From contig NW_020170496.1 of assembly GCF_000524195.1 (NCBI RefSeq), positions 163,156 through 227,155 on the forward strand: DNA of 64,000 nt. Direction: 5' to 3'. This document shows, in pieces, positions 11,942 to 24,800 of the stretch. Under the pieces are notes generated by a model that worked only from the letters and a program-made list of their open reading frames with translations, made no database searches and had not been told where the DNA came from. How positions within the stretch are numbered: position 1 is the stretch's first letter; each line of letters begins with the position of its first letter. The stretch is from Echinococcus granulosus (lineage: Eukaryota > Platyhelminthes > Cestoda > Cyclophyllidea > Taeniidae). A program made the translations under genes and the position numbers.

Positions 11942-14881
11942 CTATACGCTGACCTTCATGTAGGCGGCAAATTCATCGTAGCGACTGAGAAAGGGAAAGA
12001 GGCCTCCACTGTCGATGCTGGCAACTTTAGCTTCGGGGTAAGCCCTGTGCACGCCCTCATAGAGCTTCTTGTACGTCGTATCCAAGTCACCAACCTGGGC
12101 AGAGACAAATGAACAGGCCATAGTAGGATAACAGCACATAGGTAACCATAGAGAAAATAAGCCTTTACGAAACGGGACTGCGCTTTACAACTGCTTTCAG
12201 TATGAGTTACTTCGGGGTTTTTGCCACTTTTAGATGCAAAAACTAGCTATTCAACGATTCAACATCTCAGTAGATCGGTTTATTAAAGGTGAAATGTCGG
12301 ATGATATTATTGAACAGGAGGCAACGCAGTAAGGTGCCAAGGTTTGTATCTATAAGGGCAACGATATTTTACTCATTAGAGTCAAAGACTAAATAGAGGA
12401 GTCTTCATCTGTCAAAAGGCGAAAATAGAGTGTTGGTGCACCATGAATTAGGCAATCCAACGCCTGTAAAACTGAGACTATTCATTGAACACCACCAGTG
12501 TTGGACGAAGATTGTCTGGGTACAGCTCTTAGAGGTTGGTTAATGTCATCTGATGGAAATGGCAGATTCCTGCAATGAAATTCCAAGCGTTTAAACACAA
12601 ATATTTTGCCTCAAAATTCCAACTAGATGATTCCAGTAGATATGGGCTAGCTTGACTCGCTTGAGGGGTTAAATAAAACCTGATAATTAAGCAAGCACCA
12701 CCAGCTTTCGATAGTTCCTGCAGCTCTATTTAGGTATTGAGTACTCAAAAGAATCCATCGTGGGTGAAGTGGTTTAAATCTGCTCCTTTGCGGTAAAAGG
12801 GGCTGTCCATAATTCTACCTATCCAGCTGTCAACAATACTGCTTAATCACGTGTAGTGATGCAGACGTGCATCCGCTTCTGTTCACTCACCTCCACTCAT
12901 GCCTTCCATTGTTAAGACTTGAGTCTCCATTGCAGATCACAGGATATTAACTAGGGCTAGTTACATTCGCTAGTCATAATCTACTTGGCACGAACGAACA
13001 GGCACATTGTTTTGCAGATGTAGTAAAAGCGAGAGTTGTTGAGACCCCGGAACTCACCTCAACAATGGTGACATCGACATCTTGCAATTCTTCTACCGTG
13101 ACATGGTCTGTCGTGCAAGCCATTGTGAGTCGAGATGCCAATTCAGATTGGGACATTTTATTCATCTAGAGGGAAAATGACGATGACATTTCATCATGTA
13201 GTCCATAAGAGTAAATTTGTGGATTATTTCTTTGTCTCATTTCATTGAGATTGAACTTGAGGCATTTCCCCTTTAATATTACAGTTGCATGGCATTCCAA
13301 CTGATTCTAGTAACGTCAAACTGTAGAGAAATAAGGGTTTACCGATCAATCTCCATTGACCACCAGTAGATATCATCGACAGGCAAGCTAGTTAAAAGCG
13401 CCATTACTGAGGCTCGGGGTCAAATTCCCACCGGAAACCTCCCACGAGGTCGGGCTTTCATTATTTCACTCCCCTTTCATTTTTTAAGTTGCGCAAAAAA
13501 GTATTCGTAGTATTAATGCTGATATGAGTATCATAAAAGTAATAGAGTATTAAGCTACAAACCATACTGCGTTGACCATGAAAAATAACGGTTCTTAGTA
13601 TCCCAGACCCAGGGGAGAGCATGAAATTGTTTACCAGATAAAATATGCACAACGGCTTCATGTTCATTGTAACTCCAAAAGGAATACGAAAGAGGTAACG
13701 AGCTTGTTGACTAGTAAATGTGCAATCACACGATTGAAAGCCCAGTAAAGTTTATTTCATTTTTTTTAAAAGAGTTTGAGGAGAATCAAGAGAAGGGCAG
13801 ATTAAATCAAGTGGTTTTCGTTAGAATCTCATTTGCAGAATTTATTTTATTAGAAGATTGAATAAGATTTGTTTAGAACATAAGTAATTTGTAACGCGTG
13901 AAGGTAACACCGTCTGAAGCGAATGCAAGGTTTATAATGTGCAATTGAGCCGCTCAGCTCATTGCGTGTTTTACCGGTCAACAACTTATAAAAGTAACTG
14001 TAGAAGACTCGTGAACTAACAATGTGCAATATTCTGTTTATACAGATTCTATTTAACAAGATCGAACTTAAGCATGCCATCGAGAATATTTTTTATCAAA
14101 TTTCAGTTTCCATGCCGCTGTGAATTCATCGCAGCGTGTTTAAAACCGAGCCAGAAAATGCCATTTCTCCTTTAATTTTCCTGGGCAGAGCAGCTCCATT
14201 AATGAATTTTTAGGCAAGCACACTTATTTGGTTTTGTGAATCTCATGTCCATTCCGCTAAAAGACGGCAAAAAAACAGAATTTTGCGCATTGACACGGGC
14301 TATATTGTGCATTTAACGTCATCTGTGCAGACTTCTCAGGCACGCGCAATGCATACAAGTGAAAACTAAGCTAATAGCTAGTCACCTGTTGTTTTGCCAG
14401 TTCTACCGAGGTCCTGACATCTTCGTCAGCATCGGTGGAGACGGGTGGATACTCAAGAGTCATTCGTAACAGGGATACTGGTAACATCCAGAACCTAGGA
14501 GACGCCAAGTACAATGCGTAAACCGTAGAAGACAGCTAAGAATGTAGACGAAACAATAGGAAAAATTCATATGGATAAGTAACAGAAAAGGCAGGTCGTA
14601 ATCGATGGAACACTAACACAAGTAAAAGATAACATCAAAACTGGAACTTGCAATCTCGACGAAAATCGCGATTCAAATGAATAGGTGTCTGTGAATGTGT
14701 TGCAGAGGACCAAAGACTTGACATAAGCATTGGATTTTTCAGAAATTTCATAGAACTTCTGGGCAAGGAAACCGCCAAGAGAAGAGCCGATGAGATGAAC
14801 ACCCGTTACATGCAATTCACCAAGCATTTTGAGGAAGACTTCACAGAAATCATTCGCGTTATATGTTTCGGGATAATTGAT
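11942..14881 (-). CDS. SPG21: Maspardin (SPG21), alpha/beta-hydrolase-fold protein; N-terminal exons not found
   Basis: Exons, in transcript order: 14881-14634, 14494-14386, 13165-13058, 12094-11942 (stop at 11944-11942). They read in phase as 205 residues against about 308 in the human protein. Maspardin is an endosomal/cytosolic alpha/beta-hydrolase-fold protein mutated in Mast syndrome (hereditary spastic paraplegia 21). Diagnostic stretches are VHLIGSSLGGFLAQKF (the nucleophile-elbow region, G-S-S-L-G), SLVLCNTFTDT, FWMLPVSLL, SQSELASRLTMAC and the C-terminal GGLFPFLSRYDEF. About 95 N-terminal residues should precede 14881; none were recognised before the SCAP start at 15838. The donor at 14633 (GTTATC) was chosen because it keeps phase, and it adds a few residues relative to the family. 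The 3' exon may not be the natural end. Confidence 0.87.
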
Positions 14882-15837
14882 CTAGAGATGATTACAAAAG
14901 CACCTTTACCGATATTATCCTAAAACCTTCCCTTGAAAGTAGTAGCTGAACTTTGTAGTAGATTGATGCATCACACGCAGTCGGGGGCAAACAAATTATT
15001 GGGCAAGATATTTCCTTTGGCCCGAAATCATAGAAGTCAATAGTGTACTTATCTATTTTTAACTAATATACGGTATAATTTTGTTAAAACATTACTGATG
15101 ATTTGTTAGACGAGTCATTGAACTCCTCATAACCAAACAAATCCGAATTTTCCATTCAGAAATACGCTATTTGAACATAAGGCAAACAGACGTCTTGGAA
15201 AAAGCGCTTTAAGCTTAAGGTCAAGGACGTGTCACCGCGTGCTTAGAGAAAAACGGGATACTATAAATACTTATTTTGCCCTTATAACAAATTTTTGCAT
15301 TCATTCTTAGCTCTTACTTACTAACGTGCTAAGACATATGCAAAAAGCACATTCAGTTAAGTTGGGTAAGTAATAAACTTGTACAAGATCGTTGTTGGGT
15401 GCTACCCGATTTAGTGCTCAAACAACTGATTTTTTGGGTTTCACTGGCAGAAAGTGTAGATAAAAAATCGATCGCTTTTAAACACTTTGTAGACTTTCCA
15501 CCTGTTTGCATAATCGTGCATTTGTTAGGTACAAGAACTTATTGATCTTTGGCATTTCTCCGGGTTTTTTGTGGTTCATTAGGCATGTACACAGCTGCCA
15601 GACAATGGCGCTGCATGAGGTTTATGCATCAATAAATTTTAAACACAATTAATAAACGCAATTTAAAAAATAAACAGTTAGTTGTCGCGCGCCATTCAGT
15701 CTGGTTCACATGATGCTAGCGTCCGTCTGGGGGCTGGGTTGACTCCTGGATGTGTTATCTGGAATTCATGAGGGTTTCTAACAATCAATTCGCCTTTCTA
15801 ACTCGTACATTAGTCGCAATAATTCGGTTTTGATATC
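14882..15837. other. Head-to-head spacer between maspardin (-) and SCAP (+)
   Basis: AT-rich DNA upstream of both genes. It should hold the missing 5' exon(s) of maspardin and a promoter for each gene, or a shared bidirectional promoter. No minus-strand stretch resembling the maspardin N-terminus was recognised. Confidence 0.4.
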
Positions 15838-18800
15838 ATGAAGGTGTCAGATCAGGTTTCAAAAGTATTTTTTCATCATGGATTATTTTGTTCCACACGA
15901 CCACTGCCAACTCTTCTGACTGTTATTTGTATATTCATTTTCTTTTGGTAAGTGTTCGGGTGTGATCTAGTCTTAGTTTTCCTTTGCAAAAAATCAGCAT
16001 CTCACGTGATGTTCCATTTGAAGCCATCCCTCTACCGGAGTCAAAATGCAAGTCTCTTTTATCTACACCAAGTATCCAAGTACGCCTTCGAAACGTTTTT
16101 TTAACATATGTTGCCTTTTATAGAAAATCTCGAATGACGACTTTAACTTCACTTTTGTCGCTCAAATTATTTTTCGATCTGCCATTTCACCACAGCATTC
16201 TGATATCACTCACATGGATGGTTTGCGTTGCAACCTGAATGCCAGTTTCAGGATTCACGAAATTGTACAGTCTACTGCGTTTTTTGTCGATACAAAATCG
16301 AATTGTTCCGGTGCAGTCGGCGAACAAAAACTGGATTCGATATGTATGCGAGTATGTTTTCTTCCTTGATTTGCTTCTTTTCTCCTTGCTGGATGAAAAC
16401 GTAGTCTTTTTAAATTTATGCCTAGATGAAGGATCTACTAATCAGCCTCAACGCTGATACCAGCGATCTAGCCACGACAAAAAGCCCGACTTCGCGGATT
16501 CTTAGTCTTCCTACGCCCTCTCTTCCTTTTGACGGTTGCGCTGTTCTCTCACCGAGCCTCATTTGGGGGAACGAGTGGAGCCTCTTTCACCTAGACGACA
16601 TCGATCTCTCAGAGCGGCTCAATTTGAACGAAGTTCAGGAGCTCCTGGATGTCCTTTTTGGTCTACCGCGACGTCATCTCGGCATGTTTCGAATGAAGTT
16701 TCGCAATCTTCCAGTGGTGAACGCTTTCGCGACCACCATTGTGCTTCGAGACTTCTATCCTGAGTGAGTTTCTGTGGGTTTTATCTTGTTATTAATTTGC
16801 TGGATATAATTTTAGTGAAAGTACTCATATGCCATGTTGCACTTGCTGGCGATTTTGACAAGTGTTTGTTTTGACTTCGTGCAGTTAAGGATGTCAAAAA
16901 TGCAGCATATTTAATCTAATTAGAGCTACAGGTTTTTGAAGGATTGCTTCACTTTCCGTGGATTACTAAACCTTTACGATTTGGCCATAGTTTCCTCTCT
17001 CCTTTCTGTTGCCGCCATTTTCCTCTTCAATCTGCTGCGATCCTTTCTTGGTCCTATTGCCTTTCGGGAGGGTTGAATCTTCTCGACATAATTTAATGCT
17101 GCAAACTTTTGGGTTGAGGTTTGCCTCTATTTAGATAAGGCATTCCTTTGCTTCAATCTGGTTCTAAGAGATTACCAAACCTATTCTTTTTCCTGTTTTA
17201 ATTCGCTCTCGATGTGGTTGGTCATTATAGAGAGGCTTCAGCTGGCGCGGTTGTTTCTTTGGCACTAGTGCACCTAATCTTCCTTTCAAAAGTACAGCCT
17301 GGACGATAGTGTCCTTTATTAGTATTCGGCTCACCCCGTCGTCTAGTAAGGGTGTTCAACACCGCATATAGCATCGAACCAGAGCGTCAGTTTTGTGAAC
17401 GGTCCTCTCGTTCTCCACGGATTGTCAAGTTTCTACAGCTTATGATTCCCATTTGCTTCTTTTTTAATCTCTTGTATCCGGTTTGTAATTCCGTGCTCTT
17501 TCGGTACCGATAAAGTTCTTCACTCCGTTTCCATGTCATGATTAATAAAATTTGACGCTTTGGGTTAATGACACATTTACTTATTCCATTTTAAGGCACT
17601 ATTGGGTACCTTAAACCTCGCATTTTCTAAACTTAGATTTTAGTATGTATGAATTGCACATATTCCGTCTGTCAACTTAATTTAACCAATCTACTTTCAA
17701 TGTACTTCTTGTGTTATATGACAGCATTTGGAAATATCCATTTTGGCCCTTCGTCTGTTATATATTTAAAACTGTAAACTGTCTTGACACTGAGTATCAT
17801 CTCTTCTGATCAGTTATATCTTCTTCGGTAGATCATTGGATTTCAGCTGGGTTGTAATCTTCACACTTACCTTCCATAGCCACCATTTGCTTTAATGGCC
17901 TGATTAAAGCAGGCTCTGGGAGCCTCTACCGCCTTTCACTGGTTGTGATTCAACCCGTCGTAGGCTCTCGTCACTCTCTTTGGATGAAGAAGTTTGATCA
18001 TTGGATTTAGTTTAACACTCATTTCATTGTTTTTAATAAATTATTAGCCCTCTCTCCAGTCTACTTCCCGGTTATTTAGGTTTCAGTGTTCTATTTTTAA
18101 AAAAACGAGGTATAACCTGTTTATAAAGAGTTTGCCCTTTTCAAAAATCTATTACAAACCTGCCTCATTTTAACTTCAGTTAATTACCGGTCTTATTGAA
18201 CCACCCTTATGTATTATGCTTCTGTCTACCCCCTCTATAAAAACCAGTATATCGGTTTTTATAGTATTTTTTGCCCTGTTTTCACTGGTTCATAGCAAGT
18301 CACTGGCGTTAATACTACTTTTATTTGTAATGACCATAAGTTCGTTAATCTTTGGATTGCCCGTTATTTAAACCCTTTCCAAAAAGTCTGTACCTTGGTT
18401 TTCTAAGGCCTGAATCCCCCTTTACCCTGTCTTTCCACCACAAGCCTTTCACCATCTTACTACCTTTTTTTGGTTGTGAATTACACCCATTTTAAGACCT
18501 AACTTTTATAAACTTAGGAAATTTGATTGTCACTTGTTTATTCCATCCCGTCTTAAATGTCCTGTTTTTCTTCCTAAACCCCTGTTATTTCTTTTGGTTG
18601 CAATTTCTGTATATATAAACCTCAAAGGTTGATGTTTTAGCCTTTTGGAAACCTCGCTCCGTCCACTAATTGCGGGGTATTTGTGAAGCCATTGGCTTAC
18701 GGCGATCAAGTTGCTTCACTTCAGTTTAGAATTCTGTAGTTCTCCTTTGAGTTATAAGTTTTCACCGGTTAATTCGTTCAAACTCCCACTTTTCTAACGA

Positions 18801-21800
18801 ATTACAAGTTTTCACGGACCTAATTTGTTTCTTTGGTTATGATTTTGTCATTAATCTTTCTTCCTTATTCTGTGTTGATAAAATATGGCTCCCTTTTGGA
18901 TTGATGAATTTAATTTTGGCATTCGAGACTCATCAAATGTTTTGAACCTCCTCTCTTGTTAGCGAAAATTTTAGTGCGTTGGGCACAAAAGTAAATGCTC
19001 ACTAAGTGATTCATTACAAGCCGTTCACGATCATACTGCCCTTCGGTTTTGACGAATAACAGCTTTAGCAGGGCAGCCTTTCCTTTTCAACAATCAGTCC
19101 TGATCTTTACTTCAGTTAAATATCCCATCAAAATGTGGGCATATGTTTTCTTTAAGTTGGTTGACTTTTTCTCTTAGGCTTTCTGCATATCCTCGGTCTA
19201 TCAAAGCCAGAAGTTCTCCTAGTCCCGTCTATTCTTTTTGTATTACATCGCTATCATTACAGTGATCTGAATCTCTCAACCATAGGTACATCCACAGCCT
19301 TCGTGAAAGACTGATGGAGGCCTTTCCGGATTCGCGATTTGTTGGGAAGATCAGCAAAGGAAAAAGCCAGGACCACTACCCCGACCCCCTTGGAAAGGAC
19401 TCAGAACCCCGTGTCTTCGTGGTGCACTATCGTGGTCACAACTACCTCGTCCAATACGCCCCCGCCTTTGCCGTCTACACATTTCTTGTACTCTACATCT
19501 GGTTTTCTGTCAGTAAGTTTCAAGTACTACTTTTCATTGTTTTCGCATTTTCATTATCTGCTTTGTTTATTCTTTGTCTAATAACCTTCACGACAGTTTT
19601 GCATGCCTGTTGTGGCAGCTTCTGTATCTAGCTGACTTACCTTTTGGACATTTGTCATCTTCGGTATTTGTTATTCAGGCTCATTTACTGACTGTTACCT
19701 TGTATGCGCAATAAAATCGGTCTTCCTTGCTCGCTATTTCCACCTATGTATATATATATAGCACCGACTGGTTGTTTAGTCAACATTTTATTTTCTCACC
19801 ACTTAGTTATTACATCGAGATTCACAACTTACGTATCTATTTTCGACGCAATTTAAATGTGATCAGCGGTTCTGTTTGTGTCTACAAGACTTAAACTTCG
19901 GGTAATCCTCCGCTCTTTTGCTACATATTGGTCTTTTGTGAAGTCAGTCTTTTTCATACTATTTAGGTAAAATTGACATGGTCAAATCAAAATTCGGACT
20001 GGCCGTCAGCGCTTGTTTCACCATTTTTGCGTCTCTCGTGATGACTTTAAGCCTCTGTGCCACTCTCGGTTTGATGTCTCCAGCACTTCGGGGCAGGTAA
20101 GGAATGCAAAATCTGGGCCATTTTGACTTGACTTGAAATTCTTATTCTTGAAGTATCAGCTAGTATGCAAGGATTGTACGAACCAAATCTCCATCATTTA
20201 ATTATGCGTAGTCTAGCTTCATTGCTTCAACACTTGCATTTCTTTCACTTTCCAGGGAGTTTTTTCCCTACCTAGTGGGGTTGATCGGTTTCGAGAACAT
20301 ACTTGCCACCACAAAAGCCGTGGTCGGCACTCCAATCGACTTACCCGTAAAGCACCGCGTTGCCCAAGGTGTCGTAATTTCCCTTCTTTCCGTTATTCCT
20401 TAGGTCACCTTTTGACTATGTTCCTTCTTTCCCCTAGGTTTGGCCAAGGAGGGATGGCCAATGACTAAGAACCTCCTCTATGCCTTTTTTTGCACCGCCC
20501 TCGGATTCCTTACCTTCGACTCGGCTATTCAGGAGTTCTGTCTCATCGCTATCATCAGCTTCACTACAGACTTCTTCCTTCAAATGTTCTTCTTCGTGCC
20601 CGTTCTTGCTATCGATATTCGTCGCATGGAGGTTTGACTTCTGTTGACTACTTATTTCCTACTTTCGCTCTGGACGTCCATGTTTTTTTTGTTTTAGCTC
20701 TCAGATTTGCGACAACGCGCACCACTATCTTCCATTCCACCACCCCTTGGCAACGAAAAAACAGTCAACACCGGATTTTGTAATCATAGTCCAGCGGTTA
20801 CCCGCTCCCGAGATACAGCCCCACCACCGGACTATCATCGTCGCTCCATGTCGCCCATCCCACAGAATAGTCAAAACTTAGGTCACAGACGAGTTCACTC
20901 TGGTAGGTGAATCATTGATTGACTGACTGACTAACTAAGGTCTTCTTCAAATGAGCTCTTGACTATTCATTTCAGATGCATCAAATGCTGCCTTCATGTC
21001 GTCGGAGAGGAACACTTCGGGCGGCGGTGTATCCTTCCGAAGGCGATTTTGGGCCTTCCGGACCAATCGTCGTGTTTTTCAGCATTTTGGAATGGTGAGT
21101 CACCCTGTCACCTTGAAAGATGTCGTAACATGTTGGACTGAAGGTAAACCACTCCACATCTCTTTCAAAATTCCTTCCAGAAGGCTAAACCTGCTTCGTA
21201 GTTGGTTGACGACGGACGGGATTTATCACTGGCACTTATTCGCCTTCTGAAAGGCCACACAATTATGCCTGGCATCTATCTATTCGAAGTAACTCTAGAA
21301 TGTGCAAGAAAAAATTTTGGGAAACAGCTAGGACTATCGAATCAATCACTTAGAAAAATCTTATTATTACAGGACAGCACGATACCTCATCTCATACTAC
21401 GCAATTGACCCGTGAGGATATTTTCATTTTGAGCCGAGAGGGATGTGCGGCCTCAGTCTCCGCACATTGTCGAGATATTTTTCCAAGCCTCGATCAGCAG
21501 ACCTTTTTGGCATTGGACAATCGCGTGATAGCATTCCATGTAAAATAAACTAGTTGGAAGTAAAAGGAGTATTCTTTTATAGAAACGATTCCATTGTATA
21601 ATTCAAAATTCGGAGTAAGTTTGCATCCCGTTGGAGAGGATCGTAGGTCGCGGTGGTGTCTTTTAACAAATAACGTATTTGCAGAGGCTCTCTACGGCTA
21701 ATTCTTTAAAAACCGCACAACTTTGCTAACCTTGTATGCCCAGTGTTTCTTATGCATTTACATTAGATTGCTACTGTGGTAAGGGTACAGAACAGTACGA

Positions 21801-24800
21801 TCAGGGCCGCAGTTACTTAGCTTTGAGAACACAAGGCATTTGATCAATTTGCCGGCAAATATTATACGTTATTGAGACACCTTACTTCCCAAATGAATCC
21901 AGGTTCGAGTCTGGGATTGCCTCTAACATACGCATACAAGAGTTGACATACTGTTTGGAGAATTCCAGATGTCAACACTGTGTAGGCAAGATCGAAATTG
22001 TGCTTGGAATTTTAATAAGTACATGCTAATTTTGTGACTCACCCCAAACATTTATTTTAGGCTATAGTTCTGATCTGGTTGGTGATCTTCCTCTGCTATA
22101 CTCTTCTTCCATCCCCCTCACCACCCCGGCCCACCGACTCAATTAATCTGGCCTCCCCACACCTCCACAAGCCAGGAAACGGAGCAGGGGAGTCAAAAAC
22201 GGCCTTCTCAGAAACTGAGGATGTCTCCCTCCGACGGCTCTTTGGCCTGCGCTCCATCAACCTTCACGGCTTCGAGGTACGGTGGGACGCCGATAATCTT
22301 TGGCGCCACATGGCCTTCTCCACCTGGCCATCCATCGCAGACCGCTACAACTTCTCTCTGGAGGGTCGGCGTCTGGTGATTTTTGAACCCATCCATGTGG
22401 TACAGCTGTTCTCACCAGCTGAGGCGATGCATGCGAGACGGCCTGCTTATGAGGCGAGTAATGCTAATGCCGCAGCATTCTCCAAGTCGCGTGCCAAAGC
22501 TACCAAGTAGAGTTGTGATTTTGTCTATTCATGCATTTTATGAAAGGGTGTGGGTTTTCCGTAAAATTGCTGGTAAGGAATTACCATGATGGCAAATCTC
22601 CGCTTTCTTGGATCCGAATCTGTAATTTGAGTAGCTGAAACTGTCGATCGGTGCGTCATACTGACGTACTCACCCTTATGAACGAATGGGTAGCTGAGAC
22701 GAACAGTGGGTCAGCACTTTGTTGTTCGACTGTTAAAAATGCCTTTTTGGGTTTTTTTTTTTTTTTTTAAATCGTCATTTTGTGGACTGCCAAATTTCAT
22801 GGATGGCTGGAGATGTTGAAAGCTGTAACTATTCACCTTCTTGTTAGTGGTTCTGATTTTACCCAATCTCACTCATAAGCCTCTCTTAACATTTCTTCAT
22901 TCTTAGAGGTGTTGAGTTCTCCCGCAGTACACATTTCCGGATTGTAGAGGATTTTCAGGGGTGGTGCTTCCTCCAACCGCCGAGGACCAGGAGTTTGACA
23001 GTGACCGGACGTGGTGGTCGCACGTGCTTTCTTTCGGACACAAGGACGCGCTGAGGGCTCTGGATCTGCCCTGGAACGGCTTTTTAGACTGGACCACGCG
23101 TCTCTGGTCCACCGCAACGATGGCGGCCGCTAGCCTCTTCGGTGCCGGCTTCTTTCTCACCATCACTGCTACAGTTATGCTCTTTGTCCACAAGTGGCTC
23201 TCCAGGCACGTTTTTGTCATTCCCTTATCCCTGATTTTGGACACCCTGTAGCGCCTAATTTTTACAAATGCTAAACACTCATTTACTTTCCGACTAACGC
23301 CAATTTCTTTGAAGTTAGAAGTGGATAGATGTACACACCACTCTCTCCTGCTATAAAGCTCCCTCTTATTATTTACTACCTTAACTTCAGGTCCAAATCT
23401 CACGCATGACCCGTTAGGGGCCAAAGTAATCTGCCAGAATGGATTTTTCGAAATATTGACCTAAACTCTAGGTTCATTAGCTAACCTCACCACATTCAAG
23501 GCTTTATGGGGTGCAAAAGCCTGAAGGCAAATTTACTACAAGTGCCGACTATAAGACCAATTCGTGGGAGACAGGTTAATCTATCGTTCTCTCTCGTTGC
23601 CTCCTTGGGATTCTCCGTGACTACCCTTCTGCATCCATTGTCACAAAACTTTCCAAGTAAGTCAACTGAAACTGCGAGACAGTACCGAAAGAAAATTATT
23701 TTTTATTGCATCGTACTAACAGGACTTGATCACCTCACATCCTATGGATTTCAGTGAAATTCATATTTCAAGTCTTCCGGTGACAAGCTACCTTGAAAAA
23801 AGATATCACTGAAGTATTATGCAAAGCTGGATTGCATTCTACAATGATTACGCCTCAGAACTTTGTCTTGGTTTTATTCTACTTCTACTTTTCAGTACTA
23901 TGACGGCATTTGTCTGGATTATTAATAGAACTTTCTAACATAAAGTGGTGTCTAGTCTGATTTTTATTAGTCTTTCACTTTTATGGATAATTAAGTACTC
24001 TATTATTAACGAACTTCCTCGACTAGTCTCACCCAAGTCCTCATCCCTAAGTCATCGATAGAATTTGCCTCTCTTCTACAACAACTGCCCCCCTCTAGCA
24101 CAAATATTTTCTCTTTTTCTCGTGAGGAACAGTAAATGGACGTATCCTACCGCTCTGCAACCAATAAAACATTGCAGTTACCGCTGAAAAATTCTTAGGT
24201 TGTACGTGTCTGGAAGTAGCTACTCGAAGCATACAGAAGAACTTAGAGTCTATTAGTATCGAAGTCATTGAAGGGGACTGAAAAGGTTCACGTACTCGAG
24301 GACAAACCCAAATATGCTTGTCCTACTTTCCCAGGTCAAACCCAAACGCATATCGCGAGCCAGTGGTTCGTGTACGCCAGTTGGTAGTCCCGTTACTTCA
24401 AAAAAACCACTCTATTGAGGAGTGGATTGTGGCACATGGGGATGGGGAGCAGTCCGGCAATGGCACGATCTCCCTCTGGGGCGACGGTTTATTCCATGGT
24501 TTCTCTGGTACCACCTCTACCGCACTCTCCATATCCTCCCATCGCAGTCGGCATAGAGGTGAGACGGTGGACAACCTCATTGCTGCCACTGTCTCAGGCT
24601 ACTTCGGCGGTCCCAAGTTGATTCGCAGCATCCGACTGTGGAGTGCCGATTGTGGCCATTTGGTAGCTACCGTCGATCGGTTTTATCCAGGGAGTTTTGA
24701 GATCCGCGGTGCTGGTTCGCGTCATCGGGACCTTTCGCGTCGATTCAGTCCAATTTGGTCCATGAAAGTGCTTGCCCCCACCGGCAGCCTCGTTGCTGGT

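Noticed and set aside
13395..13450. GGTCAAATTCCCACC, B-box-like
   Set aside because: No A box or cloverleaf could be drawn; a single weak box is expected by chance.
22748..22768. Long poly-T run in a SCAP intron, possible retroposed poly-A tail on the minus strand
   Set aside because: No processed gene or SINE body was seen next to it.
22903..23424. 173-codon minus-strand frame over SCAP exon 12
   Set aside because: Antisense shadow of the membrane-segment exon; no independent evidence.
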